NCBI RefSeq assembly: GCF_020010925.1
Contig: NZ_JAGJBZ010000004.1
Coordinates: forward strand, 124,001 to 188,000
Length of the DNA stretch: 64,000 nt
Origin: Streptomyces griseiscabiei
GTDB taxonomy: Bacteria > Actinomycetota > Actinomycetes > Streptomycetales > Streptomycetaceae
Direction: 5' to 3'
Shown here: in pieces, positions 25,094 through 33,483 of the stretch
How the letters are laid out: each line of letters opens with the position of its first letter
Position numbering within the stretch: position 1 is the first letter of the stretch
The notes under the pieces: generated by a model
Databases searched by the model: none
The model's input: only the letters and a program-made list of their open reading frames with translations
What the model was told of the DNA's origin: nothing
Program-made: the position numbers and the translations under genes

Positions 25094-25582
25094 ATGACTC
25101 CCGAAGACCTCGTAGCGCACTACGAGCTGCAGCCCATTCCGCGCGAAGGCGGACGTTTCCGGCAGACGTGGGCGGGGCCCGAGCGGGGGGACGGACGGCC
25201 GGAGGGGACCGCGATCGTCGCCCTGCTCACCACCGCGCCCGGCGACTACTCCGCGCTGCACCGGCTGCCCGGCGACGAGATCTGGCACTTCCACCTCGGC
25301 GATCCGCTGCGGATGCTGCTGCTCGCCCCGGACGGGTCCTCCCGGGTCGTCGTCCTCGGGCCGCACGTGCTGGACGGGCAGCATGTGCAGTACGTCGTGC
25401 CCGCGGGGACGTGGATGGGGGCCCGGGTCCCTGGCGGTGGTGAGGGCGGGGGCTGGACGTTGTTCGGGTGCACGATGGCGCCGGGGTTCACCTTCGAGGG
25501 GTACGAGCACGGGGACCCCGCGGAGCTGGCACGGCTGTATCCGGACCGGGCCGCCGAGATCGGCGAGCTGGGGCGGGCGTAG
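25094..25582 (+). CDS. DUF985/Cupin_5 family protein
   Basis: 162 residues with a single double-stranded beta-helix. The N-terminus, LVAHYELQPIPREGGRFRQT, and the core, HRLPGDEIWHFHLGDPLRML, are typical of the DUF985 cupins. The HxH pair could bind a metal. The second cupin motif includes VVPAGTWMGARV. Related proteins bind sugar-like ligands, but no activity is known for this group. ATG 25094 follows CTGGCGG only weakly. It starts 29 bases after the acylase fusion on the same strand and may be transcribed with it. Confidence 0.85.
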   Translation: MTPEDLVAHYELQPIPREGGRFRQTWAGPERGDGRPEGTAIVALLTTAPGDYSALHRLPGDEIWHFHLGDPLRMLLLAPDGSSRVVVLGPHVLDGQHVQYVVPAGTWMGARVPGGGEGGGWTLFGCTMAPGFTFEGYEHGDPAELARLYPDRAAEIGELGRA

Positions 25583-25877
25583 GCCCCGGCGTGGGCGGAG
25601 GGGATGACGAAGGGATGGGCGGAGGGGTGGGCCGGTGCGGAACGCGTCGAACGAGTTGAACGCCGTGTTCGTGACGTGCGTACCTGTTCGAGGAGTCCGA
25701 GAGCCGGCGACCGTGGATCCGGAGCACTACGTGGACCGAGGCAGGTACAGCGACCACAACGACCCAGCCGTGGGCGAGGGCAGGGACGGGGGCAGGGACA
25801 GGGTCCCGGTCCGGTCCCGGGCCGGGGCCGGCGATGGAGACGGTGGCCCGAGGCGGCACGGCCGAACCGGGGGAAGG

Positions 25878-27860
25878 GTGCGAACCGGCGGGGCGGCCCG
25901 AGGGGTTCAGCGCCTGGTGCTGCTGGGCACCGTGCTGGTCCTGCTCCTCCTCGGCGGCGGGGCGGGCACCGCGTCCGCGCACGCCGCTCTCAAGGGGAGC
26001 GATCCCGTCGACGGCAGCGTCCTCGACACCGCTCCCCGGGACATCACCCTCCGCTTCACCGAGTCGGTGAGCCTCCTGGAGGACTCCCTCCGCGTCGTCG
26101 ACCCGGAGAACCGGGCCGTCGAGACGGGCAAGCCCGGACGCGCGGGCGGCCGGGCCGACACGGCCCGGGTCACCCTCCCCACCGGCCTCGCCGACGGCAC
26201 GTACACGATCGCCTGGCGGGTGGTCTCGGCCGACAGCCACCCCATCTCGGGGGCCCTACTCTTCTCCATCGGCGAACCCTCCGCGACCACCGCGGTCCTC
26301 CCCGCCGACCTCACCGAGGACCCGCTCACCGCCTCCCTCTACGACATCACCCGCTACTTCGCGTACGGCGCCCTCGCCCTGCTCATCGGCGTGACCTTCT
26401 TCCTCGCGGTCGTGCTCGGCGGCCCGAGCGAGGTGCTGCGCAGGCTGCTGCTGTCGGGCTGGCTGGCCCTGTCGCTGGCCTCGGCCGTACTGCTGCTGCT
26501 CCGCGGACCGTACGAGCGGGGCAGCGGCGTCGGCGCCGCCTTCGACCTCACCGTCCTGCGCGAAACGATGGTGTCCCGCCCGGGACTCGCCCTCCTGGCC
26601 CGGCTGGCGCTGCTCGCGCTGGCCGCCGCCCTGCTCGTACGCGTACGGCGGCAGGGAAACCAGGGCAATCAGGGGGAGCGCGGGGAACAGGGGGAGCGTG
26701 CGGAGGCATGGGGCAAGGGCGCGCTCGTCTGCGGGGCGCTGCTCTCCGTCGGGCTCGCCGGGACCTGGGCGGCCGCCGAGCACGCCTCGGCCGGTATCCA
26801 GGTGCCGGTCGCGATGACGTCCTCCGTGCTGCATCTGCTCGCCATGGCCGTCTGGCTGGGCGGGCTGACCGCGCTGCTCACCGTGTTGTACCGGGCGCCG
26901 CACACCCTGTCGGCCGCCGTGGTCGCCCGTTTCTCGCGGCTCGCCTTCGCCTCGGTGATCGTCCTCGTCGTCACCGGTGTCTACCAGTCCTGGCGCGGCC
27001 TCGGCTCCTGGTCCGCCCTCACCTCCACGGCGTACGGGGAGGTCCTGGTCGTCAAGCTGGGCGCGGTACTGCTCCTGCTGGTGGCGGCGGCGTTCTCGCG
27101 GCGCTGGACCGGGAGGCTGGGGGCGGCCGGTGAGGTGGCCGGGGTCGAGGAGCGGGTGACCGTGGCGGTGGCGGCGCGGGTGCCCGAGCGGGTGGGCGCC
27201 GTCGACAGCAGGGTGCCGGACGGCGACGACCAGGGCCCCGGCGGGACCTCGTCCGACTCGTCACCGGAGGGCCCGGCGGCGGAGGGCTCGGCGTCCGGGC
27301 ACGGCGACTCGTCCTCGGGTGACGCAGCCTCCGGTGACTCGGCGTCCGGTGACTCGGCGTCGGCCGACACGTCCCGTCTCGGTCTTCGGTGGTCCGTCCT
27401 CGCGGAGTTCACCGTCGCGGTCGTCGTGCTGGTGATCACCACCGTGCTGACGGGGACCCTGCCGGGCCGGGCGGCGGCGGAGATCGCCGCGGAGAGCGCG
27501 GGCGCGGCGGCCGGTGGGGTCACCGCCTCCTCGTCGACGGTTCCCTTCGACGTCGGCACCCCGAACGGCCACGGCAAGGTGCAGATCGACCTGGGCCCGG
27601 GACGCGTCGGCAAGAACTCCGTACAGGCCGTGGTCTTCGGCCCTGACGACGGCATCGCGACCGTCCCCGAACTGCGTCTCACCTTCACCCTGAAGTCCCA
27701 GAAGATCGGCCCGATCGACGCGAAGCTCACCGACCGCGGTGGCTACTGGGCCACCGACACCCTCCAGCTCCCCCTCCCCGGCAAGTGGACGATGAAGCTC
27801 ACGGTCCGCACGACGGAGATCGACCAGGTCACGGTGGAGAAGTCGGTGCGGGTGAGCTAG
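25878..27860 (+). CDS. Copper-handling fusion: CopC, CopD and C-terminal YtkA/FixH-like domain
   Basis: About 660 residues. A signal peptide (RLVLLGTVLVLLLLGGGAG) ends at TASA, so the mature protein would begin with His35, the copper-binding N-terminal His of CopC (HAALKGSDPVDG). The CopC barrel continues to FSIGEPSA and includes SADSHPISGAL. Eight or so membrane segments of the CopD type follow (HLLAMAVWLGGL). Next comes a Ser/Gly/Asp-rich linker of about 80 residues, one more membrane helix and an extracellular beta domain ending VTVEKSVRVS. It probably binds copper outside and moves it inwards, as in YcnJ-like proteins. The start is uncertain: the frame is open from GTG 25635, but GTG 25878 gives the best signal peptide. 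Confidence 0.82.
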   Translation: MRTGGAARGVQRLVLLGTVLVLLLLGGGAGTASAHAALKGSDPVDGSVLDTAPRDITLRFTESVSLLEDSLRVVDPENRAVETGKPGRAGGRADTARVTLPTGLADGTYTIAWRVVSADSHPISGALLFSIGEPSATTAVLPADLTEDPLTASLYDITRYFAYGALALLIGVTFFLAVVLGGPSEVLRRLLLSGWLALSLASAVLLLLRGPYERGSGVGAAFDLTVLRETMVSRPGLALLARLALLALAAALLVRVRRQGNQGNQGERGEQGERAEAWGKGALVCGALLSVGLAGTWAAAEHASAGIQVPVAMTSSVLHLLAMAVWLGGLTALLTVLYRAPHTLSAAVVARFSRLAFASVIVLVVTGVYQSWRGLGSWSALTSTAYGEVLVVKLGAVLLLLVAAAFSRRWTGRLGAAGEVAGVEERVTVAVAARVPERVGAVDSRVPDGDDQGPGGTSSDSSPEGPAAEGSASGHGDSSSGDAASGDSASGDSASADTSRLGLRWSVLAEFTVAVVVLVITTVLTGTLPGRAAAEIAAESAGAAAGGVTASSSTVPFDVGTPNGHGKVQIDLGPGRVGKNSVQAVVFGPDDGIATVPELRLTFTLKSQKIGPIDAKLTDRGGYWATDTLQLPLPGKWTMKLTVRTTEIDQVTVEKSVRVS

Positions 27861-27922
27861 CGGAGGTGAGGGGGCGGGGTGGGGCGGACCTGACCGGACC
27901 GGGTACCGGGTCCCGGCCCCGG

Positions 27923-28918
27923 CTACTCGCTCCGCTCGTGCAGCGGCCCGCCGCACAGGGACGTCGACGGGGTGCCGTCCACGCCGACGGGCGGGTCCCC
28001 GGCGATCATGACGCGGTGCATGAGGCGCGGGAAGTCCAGGTGGGCCGTGTCGCCGGGGGCGAGATGGACGGTGGCGCGGTTGTCCCAGAGGGCCACCGAA
28101 CCCGGCTCCCAGCGGAAGCGGACCGTGTACTCGGGGCGCGTGATCTGCTCGACGAACATCTCCAGCAGGAGCCGGCTCTCCGCCCTGGTCACGTCGACGA
28201 TGTTCTCGACGTAGTACGGGTTGACGTACAGGATTCGTTCGCCGGTCTCGGGGTGGACGCGGACGACCGGGTGGACGGACGCGACCTGGTGGTCCTGGAG
28301 ATGGCGGAGGTAGGGGTCGGGGCCGGAGCGGGCCAGGTAGCCGACGCCGAGGCGGTGTTCGGCGCGCAGCCCGTCGGCGAACCGGCGCACCGGCTCGGAC
28401 AGGCCCGCGTAGGCGGCGGCGAGGTTGGCCCAGGTGGTGTCGCCGCCGTACGGGGGCACGCGCTCGGCGCGGAGCAGGGTCAGGGCGGGCGGGTCGATGC
28501 GCGCGGTGTGGTCGGCGTGCCAGCCGCGGAGGGTGGAGTGGCGGCGGCGCTCCAGCCATTCGGCCTGGTCCATGCCGTGCTTGCGGCCCAGTTCCTGGCG
28601 GTCGGCGGTCGTCTCGATCTCGGGGTGCCCGGCGGGCGAGACCGACCCCCGCGAACGCGGCCGGACCGGCTCCCCGAACCGGCGCGCGAACGCGATCTGC
28701 CCCACGTGGTCCAGCTCCTGGCCCCGGAAGAACACGACCTTCCAGCGGAGCAGCGCCGCGCGGACCGCGGCGACGGTCCCGTCGTCGAGCGGGCCGGCGA
28801 GGTCGACGCCGTGGATGTCGGCGCCGATGTGCCCGGCCGCCGGGCGTACGTCGAGGCCGCCCCAGGGTCCCTCCGCGGACGTGCCGGTGTCGATGCTCAC
28901 GTGGCCCGGTCTGCCCAC
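27923..28918 (-). CDS. TauD/TfdA-family Fe(II)/2-oxoglutarate dioxygenase
   Basis: 331 residues. The iron ligands can be placed: His134 and Asp136 in GWHADHT, and His285 in WDNRATVHLA. The 2-oxoglutarate carboxylate is probably held by Arg302 in MHRVMIAGD. The N-terminal GLDVRPAAGHIGADIHGVDL is typical of taurine and 2,4-D dioxygenases. Such enzymes hydroxylate sulfonates, aryloxyacids or similar molecules so that they fall apart. The substrate cannot be assigned. The start may be GTG 28918 or GTG 28900. It converges on the copper gene and diverges from the dehydrogenase. Confidence 0.9.
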   Translation of the reverse strand: MGRPGHVSIDTGTSAEGPWGGLDVRPAAGHIGADIHGVDLAGPLDDGTVAAVRAALLRWKVVFFRGQELDHVGQIAFARRFGEPVRPRSRGSVSPAGHPEIETTADRQELGRKHGMDQAEWLERRRHSTLRGWHADHTARIDPPALTLLRAERVPPYGGDTTWANLAAAYAGLSEPVRRFADGLRAEHRLGVGYLARSGPDPYLRHLQDHQVASVHPVVRVHPETGERILYVNPYYVENIVDVTRAESRLLLEMFVEQITRPEYTVRFRWEPGSVALWDNRATVHLAPGDTAHLDFPRLMHRVMIAGDPPVGVDGTPSTSLCGGPLHERSE

Positions 28919-29116
28919 GCCGCAGTCCGCGCATGCGGCCCGGCGGGGAACGTGTCCTGAACGACATCGGGGTTCCGCCGGCAGGGCTCGCCGCCCCGCC
29001 GAGAAGCGTCAGTGACGCCGAGCCCGGTGTCGTACCGCCCGGCGCCCCACCCCCAGCTGCGAGACTGCGAACCTGCGAACGAACCAACGCACTGTACGCG
29101 GCAGGAAGTTGACGTC

Positions 29117-30040
29117 ATGACCGACAAGCTCACCGTAAGTGTCCTGGGGACCGGCATCATGGGGGCCGCGATGGCCCGCAACCTCCTCCGCGCCGGGTTC
29201 GCCGTACGCGCCTGGAACCGCACCCGCGAGAAGGCCGAGCCGCTCGCCGCCGACGGCGCCCACATCGCCGACAGCCCGGCCGAGGCCGTACGGGGTGCCG
29301 ATGTCGTCCTCACGATCCTGTACGACGGTGCCGCCGCCCGGGACGTGATCCGCGAGGCGGCACCCGCGCTGGGCCGGGGCGCGGTCTGGGTCCAGTCGAC
29401 CACCACCGGGCTGGAGGACGTCGCCGGGCTGGCGGGGCTGGCCGGCGCACACGGGCTGGTCTTCTACGACGCCCCGGTCCTCGGCACCCGGCAGCCCGCG
29501 GAGGCCGGGCAGCTGACGGTGCTGGCGGCCGGGCCGGTCGCGGGGCGGGAGACGGTGACCCCCGTCTTCGACGCGGTCGGCGCCCGTACGGTCTGGACCG
29601 GCGAGGACGGCGCGACGGGTGCCGCGACCCGGCTCAAGCTGGTCGCCAACAGCTGGGTGCTCGCCGCCACCAACGCGGCCGGGGAGGTCCTGGCCCTGTC
29701 CCAGGCCCTCGGCGTCGACCCGGGGGCCTTCTTCGAGATCATCGAGGGCGGCCCGCTCGACATGGGCTATCTGCGCGCCAAGTCCGCGCTCATCCTCGAC
29801 GGCGGCCTCTCCCCGGCCTCCTTCGCCGTCGCCACCGCCGCCAAGGACGCCCACCTCATCGTCGAGGCCGGCCGTCGGCACGGCGTACGCCTCGACGTCG
29901 CCGCCGCGGGCGCCGCCCGCCTCACCCGCGCCGCCGCCCAGGGGCACGCCGACGAGGACATGGCCGCGGCGTATTTCGCCAGCTTCGACGAGGGGGAGGG
30001 CACAGGGGAGGGCGTCCGGGCGGGCGAGGGGCAGAGCTAA
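29117..30040 (+). CDS. NAD(P)-dependent beta-hydroxyacid dehydrogenase (HIBADH family)
   Basis: 307 residues. The Rossmann motif GTGIMG is at residues 11-16, followed by NRTREKAEPL, whose Arg suggests NADP preference. The catalytic Lys is expected in RLKLVANSWVLAATNAAGEV, the conserved helix of 3-hydroxyisobutyrate and glyoxylate/succinic semialdehyde reductases. ATG 29117 has AGGAAG 8 bases upstream. It is divergent from the TauD-type gene, and the two could act on related small acids, but this is only positional. The last 15 residues are Glu/Gly-rich and outside the fold. Confidence 0.9.
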   Translation: MTDKLTVSVLGTGIMGAAMARNLLRAGFAVRAWNRTREKAEPLAADGAHIADSPAEAVRGADVVLTILYDGAAARDVIREAAPALGRGAVWVQSTTTGLEDVAGLAGLAGAHGLVFYDAPVLGTRQPAEAGQLTVLAAGPVAGRETVTPVFDAVGARTVWTGEDGATGAATRLKLVANSWVLAATNAAGEVLALSQALGVDPGAFFEIIEGGPLDMGYLRAKSALILDGGLSPASFAVATAAKDAHLIVEAGRRHGVRLDVAAAGAARLTRAAAQGHADEDMAAAYFASFDEGEGTGEGVRAGEGQS

Positions 30041-30076
30041 CCAGGCCGAAGCCCTCTCAAGCCCGCTTAAGCCCCC

Positions 30077-31480
30077 TCAAGCCCGGTCGGCCGCGTTCCG
30101 CTCGTCCAGGGAGCCGTGGGCTCCCGCAGAAGGCGCCGGCAGCGTGCCACCGGGCGTGGAACCACCGGTTGGGGAACCAGCCCCGGCTGAGTTGCTCCCG
30201 GCCGAGGAGCCGCCCCCTCCCGGGGTCACCGTCCCCGCCCGCCGCAGGCGTCCGGTGAGCCGGGTCGCCACCGGTTCGGTCCACCGGGCCGTCAGCGGTC
30301 CCAGGATCACCAGGATGAGGACGTACGCGGTGGCCAGCGGGCCGAGGGAGGGTTCGATGCCGGCGGTGACGGCGAGGCCGGCGATGACGATGGAGAACTC
30401 GCCGCGGGCGACGAGCGTGCCGCCCGCCCGCCAGCGGCCCTTCGCGGAAATCCCGGCCCGCCGCGCCGCCCAGTACCCGGTGGCGATCTTCGTGGCCGCC
30501 GTGACGACGGCCAGGATCAGCGCGGGCAGCAGTACGGGCGGGATGCTGGCGGGGTCGGTGTGCAGCCCGAAGAAGACGAAGAAGACCGCGGCGAACAGAT
30601 CCCGCAGCGGCGCCAGCAGACTGTGCGCCCCCTCGGCGACCTCGCCCGACAGCGCGATGCCCACCAGGAACGCGCCCACCGCCGCCGACACCTGCAACTG
30701 CTGCGCGAGCCCGGCGACGAGGAGCGTCACCCCCAGCACGACGAGCAGCAGCTTCTCGGGGTCGTCGCTGGAGACGAAGCGGGAGATGTGCCGCCCGTAG
30801 CGGACGGCGACCAGCAGGACGAGCCCCGCCGTGCCGAGCGCGATGGCCAGGGTCGCGCTGCCCGCCGCCAGCCCGACCCCGGCCAGCAGAGCGGTGACGA
30901 TCGGCAGATAGACGGCCATGGAGAGGTCTTCCAGGACCAGGATGCTCAGCACGACGGGCGTCTCGCGGTTGCCGAGCCGCCCGAGATCGCCGAGCACCTT
31001 CGCGATGACGCCGGAGGACGAGATCCAGGTGACGCCCGCGAGGACGACGGCGGCGACGGGGCCCCAGCCGAGCAGCAGGGCCATGGCGGCGCCGGGGAGC
31101 GCGTTGAGGGCGGCGTCCATGAGCCCGGCCGGGTACTGGGTCTTGAGGTTGGAGACGAGATCGCTGGCCGTGTACTCCAGCCCGAGCATGAGCAGCAGCA
31201 GGATCACGCCGATCTCGGCGCCGATCGCCACGAACTCCTCACTGGTGCCCAGCGGCAGCAGCCCGCCCTCCCCGAACGCCAGCCCGGCCAGCAGATACAG
31301 CGGTATGGGCGACAGCCGGAACCGTCCCGCGAACCGCCCCAGCAGCCCCAGTCCGAGGATGATCGCGCCGAACTCGACGAGGAACACGGCGGAGGAGTGC
31401 GAGGCGGACTCGGCGGCGACCTGGGCGGAGCCGGAGAGGGAACCGGGGAGGGAACTGGGGAGGGAGCCGGAGACGTACAC
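30077..31480 (-). CDS. khtU: Potassium/proton antiporter, CPA2 family (KhtU-like)
   Basis: 467 residues with 12-13 membrane segments of the CPA2/Kef type. Recognisable parts are RLSPIPLYLLAGLAFGEGG, ASDLVSNLKTQYPAGLMDAA, WISSSGVIAKVLGDLGRLGN and RDLFAAVFFVFFGLHTDPAS. No TrkA-N nucleotide domain is attached; the regulatory role is taken by the separate TrkA-C protein encoded 7 bases upstream, as in KhtTU. It would export K+ in exchange for H+. After the last segment comes a Gly/Ser/Pro-rich cytoplasmic tail of about 70 residues. GTG 31480 is the start. Confidence 0.9.
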   Translation of the reverse strand: MYVSGSLPSSLPGSLSGSAQVAAESASHSSAVFLVEFGAIILGLGLLGRFAGRFRLSPIPLYLLAGLAFGEGGLLPLGTSEEFVAIGAEIGVILLLLMLGLEYTASDLVSNLKTQYPAGLMDAALNALPGAAMALLLGWGPVAAVVLAGVTWISSSGVIAKVLGDLGRLGNRETPVVLSILVLEDLSMAVYLPIVTALLAGVGLAAGSATLAIALGTAGLVLLVAVRYGRHISRFVSSDDPEKLLLVVLGVTLLVAGLAQQLQVSAAVGAFLVGIALSGEVAEGAHSLLAPLRDLFAAVFFVFFGLHTDPASIPPVLLPALILAVVTAATKIATGYWAARRAGISAKGRWRAGGTLVARGEFSIVIAGLAVTAGIEPSLGPLATAYVLILVILGPLTARWTEPVATRLTGRLRRAGTVTPGGGGSSAGSNSAGAGSPTGGSTPGGTLPAPSAGAHGSLDERNAADRA

Positions 31481-31487
31481 GAACCGC

Positions 31488-31973
31488 TCACTCCCGCCCG
31501 AGTATCGCCGCGGCCGTCTCCACGCCCTCCCGGGTGCCGATCACGATGAGCGTGTCACCGCCGGCCAGCCGGAAGTCCGGCGTCGGCGACGGAATCGCCT
31601 CGGCCCGACGCAGTACGGCCACGATGGACGCGCCCGTCTCGGTCCGCATCCGGGTGTCGCCCAGCACACGTCCGTTCCAGTGCGAGGTCGACGCCAGTTC
31701 GATCCGCTCCGCGACCAGCCCCAACTCCGTGGTGGACAACAGGTTCGGGCTGTGGTGATCCGGTGTCAGCGCGTCGACGAGGGCGGTCGCCTCCCCCGAG
31801 GTCAGCCGCAGCGACAGCGCGCACGCGTCCGGATCGTCCTGCCGGTACGCGCTCAGCGTCCGGGCACCGTCCCGATGGGCGACCACCGAGATCCGCCGCT
31901 GCTCCCTGGTCGTGAGGTCGTAGCGGACCCCGATCCCCGGCAACGGCGTACTGCTGAGGCGCGGAGCACCCAT
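31488..31973 (-). CDS. khtT: TrkA-C (RCK_C) regulatory subunit of the antiporter (KhtT-like)
   Basis: 161 residues. The first 75 form a small N-terminal domain (PLPGIGVRYDLTTREQRRIS). The second half is a TrkA-C domain (ELGLVAERIELASTSHWNGR, TGASIVAVLRRAEAIPSPTP and GGDTLIVIGTREGVETAAAI). In KhtT this domain senses nucleotides or ions and gates the antiporter. ATG 31973 has GGGG 6 bases upstream. The gene directly precedes khtU with a 7-base gap, so the two are coupled. Divergent iteron-like repeats lie upstream. Confidence 0.9.
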   Translation of the reverse strand: MGAPRLSSTPLPGIGVRYDLTTREQRRISVVAHRDGARTLSAYRQDDPDACALSLRLTSGEATALVDALTPDHHSPNLLSTTELGLVAERIELASTSHWNGRVLGDTRMRTETGASIVAVLRRAEAIPSPTPDFRLAGGDTLIVIGTREGVETAAAILGRE

Positions 31974-32142
31974 GGCTGGCCCCCTGTCTGATTCGGATAT
32001 GTCGTCGGACAACCGTCGGTGCCACCCTAACGAGACCCCGAGAACCGTCCCCGACTCCGTCCGGCCGTCCGGCACCCCGACCAACGGTCGCCGACCGCGG
32101 GACCGGCCCCCGATGGAACAATCCCCCTTCAACCCCGAGCGC

Positions 32143-32218
32143 CGACCGGACCGAACCCCGACCGGACCGAACCTCGACCGGACCGAAGTCACCGGACCGA
32201 CCCCGACCGGGCCGAACC
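32143..32218. repeat. Iterated CGACCGGACCGAACC repeats between divergent genes
   Basis: Five direct copies of a 14-16-base unit (about 32143, 32159, 32175, 32190 and 32204) end just before the ribosome site of the gene at 32235 and lie about 170 bases from the khtT start. The regular spacing and intergenic place suggest a regulatory role. Confidence 0.7.
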
Positions 32219-32234
32219 GAGAGGAACCGTCACC

Positions 32235-32438
32235 ATGACCTCCACGGGTGTCCCCCCGACCCCCATGGCGGACGCCCCTACGTCGAGCCGGCCGTTCGTC
32301 CCGCCGACCCCCAGGACAGGTGCGATACCCGTTCCCGCCGAAGGGGACGGCCGCACTCCGGCACACACGTCCCCGACCCGCGCGGCGCACGCCCCCGAAT
32401 CCCCCGAATCCCCGGAATCCCCCGGAGCGTGCCCGTGA
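32235..32438 (+). CDS. Small Pro/Ser/Thr-rich protein
   Basis: 67 residues without hydrophobic segments: MTSTGVPPTPMADAPTSSRP, ending in a short run of PES repeats and PGACP. It looks disordered. It is kept because AGAGGAA lies 8 bases before ATG 32235 and its TGA overlaps the GTG start of the membrane-protein gene (GTGA), a typical coupled arrangement. It may serve as a leader or partner for that gene. Confidence 0.45.
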   Translation: MTSTGVPPTPMADAPTSSRPFVPPTPRTGAIPVPAEGDGRTPAHTSPTRAAHAPESPESPESPGACP

Positions 32439-32878
32439 TCCAGTGGGTGTCCCTGGGGAGCGGCCCCCGCCCGGTTCCCCAGCCCGTGGCCACCCCTCTG
32501 GTGTGGGCCACGGCCTTCGGCGGCGCGATGGCGTTGGTCGCCGTCCACAACGCGCTGGTCGGCACGGACCGACCCGGCCCGGCCCTGGCCGCGCTGTCCC
32601 TGCTCGCCGCGCTGCTCGGCGGGTACGCCCGCTTCACCGCCGCCCCGGGCACGGCCGCCCTGTGCTGGCTCTTCCTCAACGGCTTCGCCATCCCCCCGGC
32701 CGGCGTCCTGACCTGGACCAACCCGCGCGACACGTTCTGGCTGGTCTGCCTCCTCACCGCGGCCCTGACCGGCACGACCCTGGCCCGCCTCCTCCAGGCC
32801 CGCGCCGCCTACCGCCGCCTCACCACGGCCCAGCCCCCACCGACCCACGAGCCCCCGGACTGGCCACCGGCCCGCTGA
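32435..32878 (+). CDS. Four-helix membrane protein of unknown function
   Basis: 147 residues. Four hydrophobic helices can be read: TPLVWATAFGGAMALVAVHN, PALAALSLLAALLGGYARF, APGTAALCWLFLNGFAI and FWLVCLLTAALTGTTLARLL. A short polar tail ends in PDWPPAR. The pattern resembles sensor-like or DUF4118-like membrane domains, but no catalytic residues are seen. GTG 32435 overlaps the preceding stop. Codon bias is strong, so the gene is likely real. The next gene downstream is tRNA-Ser on the other strand. Confidence 0.68.
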   Translation: MIQWVSLGSGPRPVPQPVATPLVWATAFGGAMALVAVHNALVGTDRPGPALAALSLLAALLGGYARFTAAPGTAALCWLFLNGFAIPPAGVLTWTNPRDTFWLVCLLTAALTGTTLARLLQARAAYRRLTTAQPPPTHEPPDWPPAR

Positions 32879-32989
32879 CCGCCCCGCCATCCCGCCCCGC
32901 CGCAGGCCGCCGCCTCGGCGGCGCGCGACCGCACCCACCCGAACCCGAACCCCGACCACGGCCCCGAAAGCCACCCGACCCGCACAACG

Positions 32990-33023
32990 TCGAAGGCCCC
33001 GCTGCAAGCAGCGGGGCCTTCGA
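32990..33023 (-). terminator. Terminator downstream of tRNA-Ser(GGA)
   Basis: A near-perfect inverted repeat of CGAAGGCCCCGCTGC and its complement, immediately 3' of the tRNA on the minus strand. Confidence 0.8.
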
Positions 33024-33046
33024 CATCGTGCCCGGTGAGGCACTGG

Positions 33047-33131
33047 CGGAGGATACGAGATTCGAACTCGTGAGGGGTTGCCCCCAACACGCTTTCCAAG
33101 CGTGCGCCCTAGGCCTCTAGGCGAATCCTCC
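33047..33131 (-). tRNA. tRNA-Ser (anticodon GGA)
   Basis: A class II tRNA: 5' GGAGGAT pairs with 3' ATCCTCC, the anticodon loop holds GGA, the variable arm is long (GTTGGGGGCAACCCC region), and the T-loop is GTTCGAATC. Confidence 0.94.
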
Positions 33132-33250
33132 GCCGGGAACATTACATGACGTCGGAGGGTGCTTGCGAACCCGTTCAAGGGTGGGTGATCAAGCGCGGGG
33201 GGACGGGGTGGGGAGGCGGGTCGGCGGGCGTCGGGGATCGGGTAGGCTGG

Positions 33251-33343
33251 GCTCAGCCCCTCACGCGGCGCTATCTGACTGAACTCCCCCAGGGCCGGAA
33301 GGCAGCAAGGGTAGGTTGGCTCTGGCGGGTGCGTGAGGGGTCT
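33251..33343 (+). ncRNA. ffs: Signal recognition particle RNA, small bacterial type
   Basis: The Ffh-binding domain IV is plain: CCAGGGCCGGAAGGCAGCAA with the GGAA tetraloop and the asymmetric AGCA loop. The outer stem is CCCCTCACGC (33257-33266) with GCGTGAGGGG (33331-33340). It is in the usual place, just upstream of dnaX. The ends are approximate. Confidence 0.93.
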
Positions 33344-33483
33344 TGTGCGTTCGGGCCCGTGTCTGCCTGTGTCTGCCGTGTCGGCCTGTGTCGCCGCGCA
33401 CCGGTGGCCCCGCCAGGGACGAGGGCGATGTACCGGCTGTCCGCCGGTCCGTGTTGTCAGTGGGCGCCTATAACCTCGTATGC

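Noticed and set aside
33343..33483. An upstream start for dnaX within the SRP RNA flank
   Set aside because: The extension is Cys/Arg/Pro-rich and not family-like; the conserved start SSLALYRRYRPE lies at GTG 33484.
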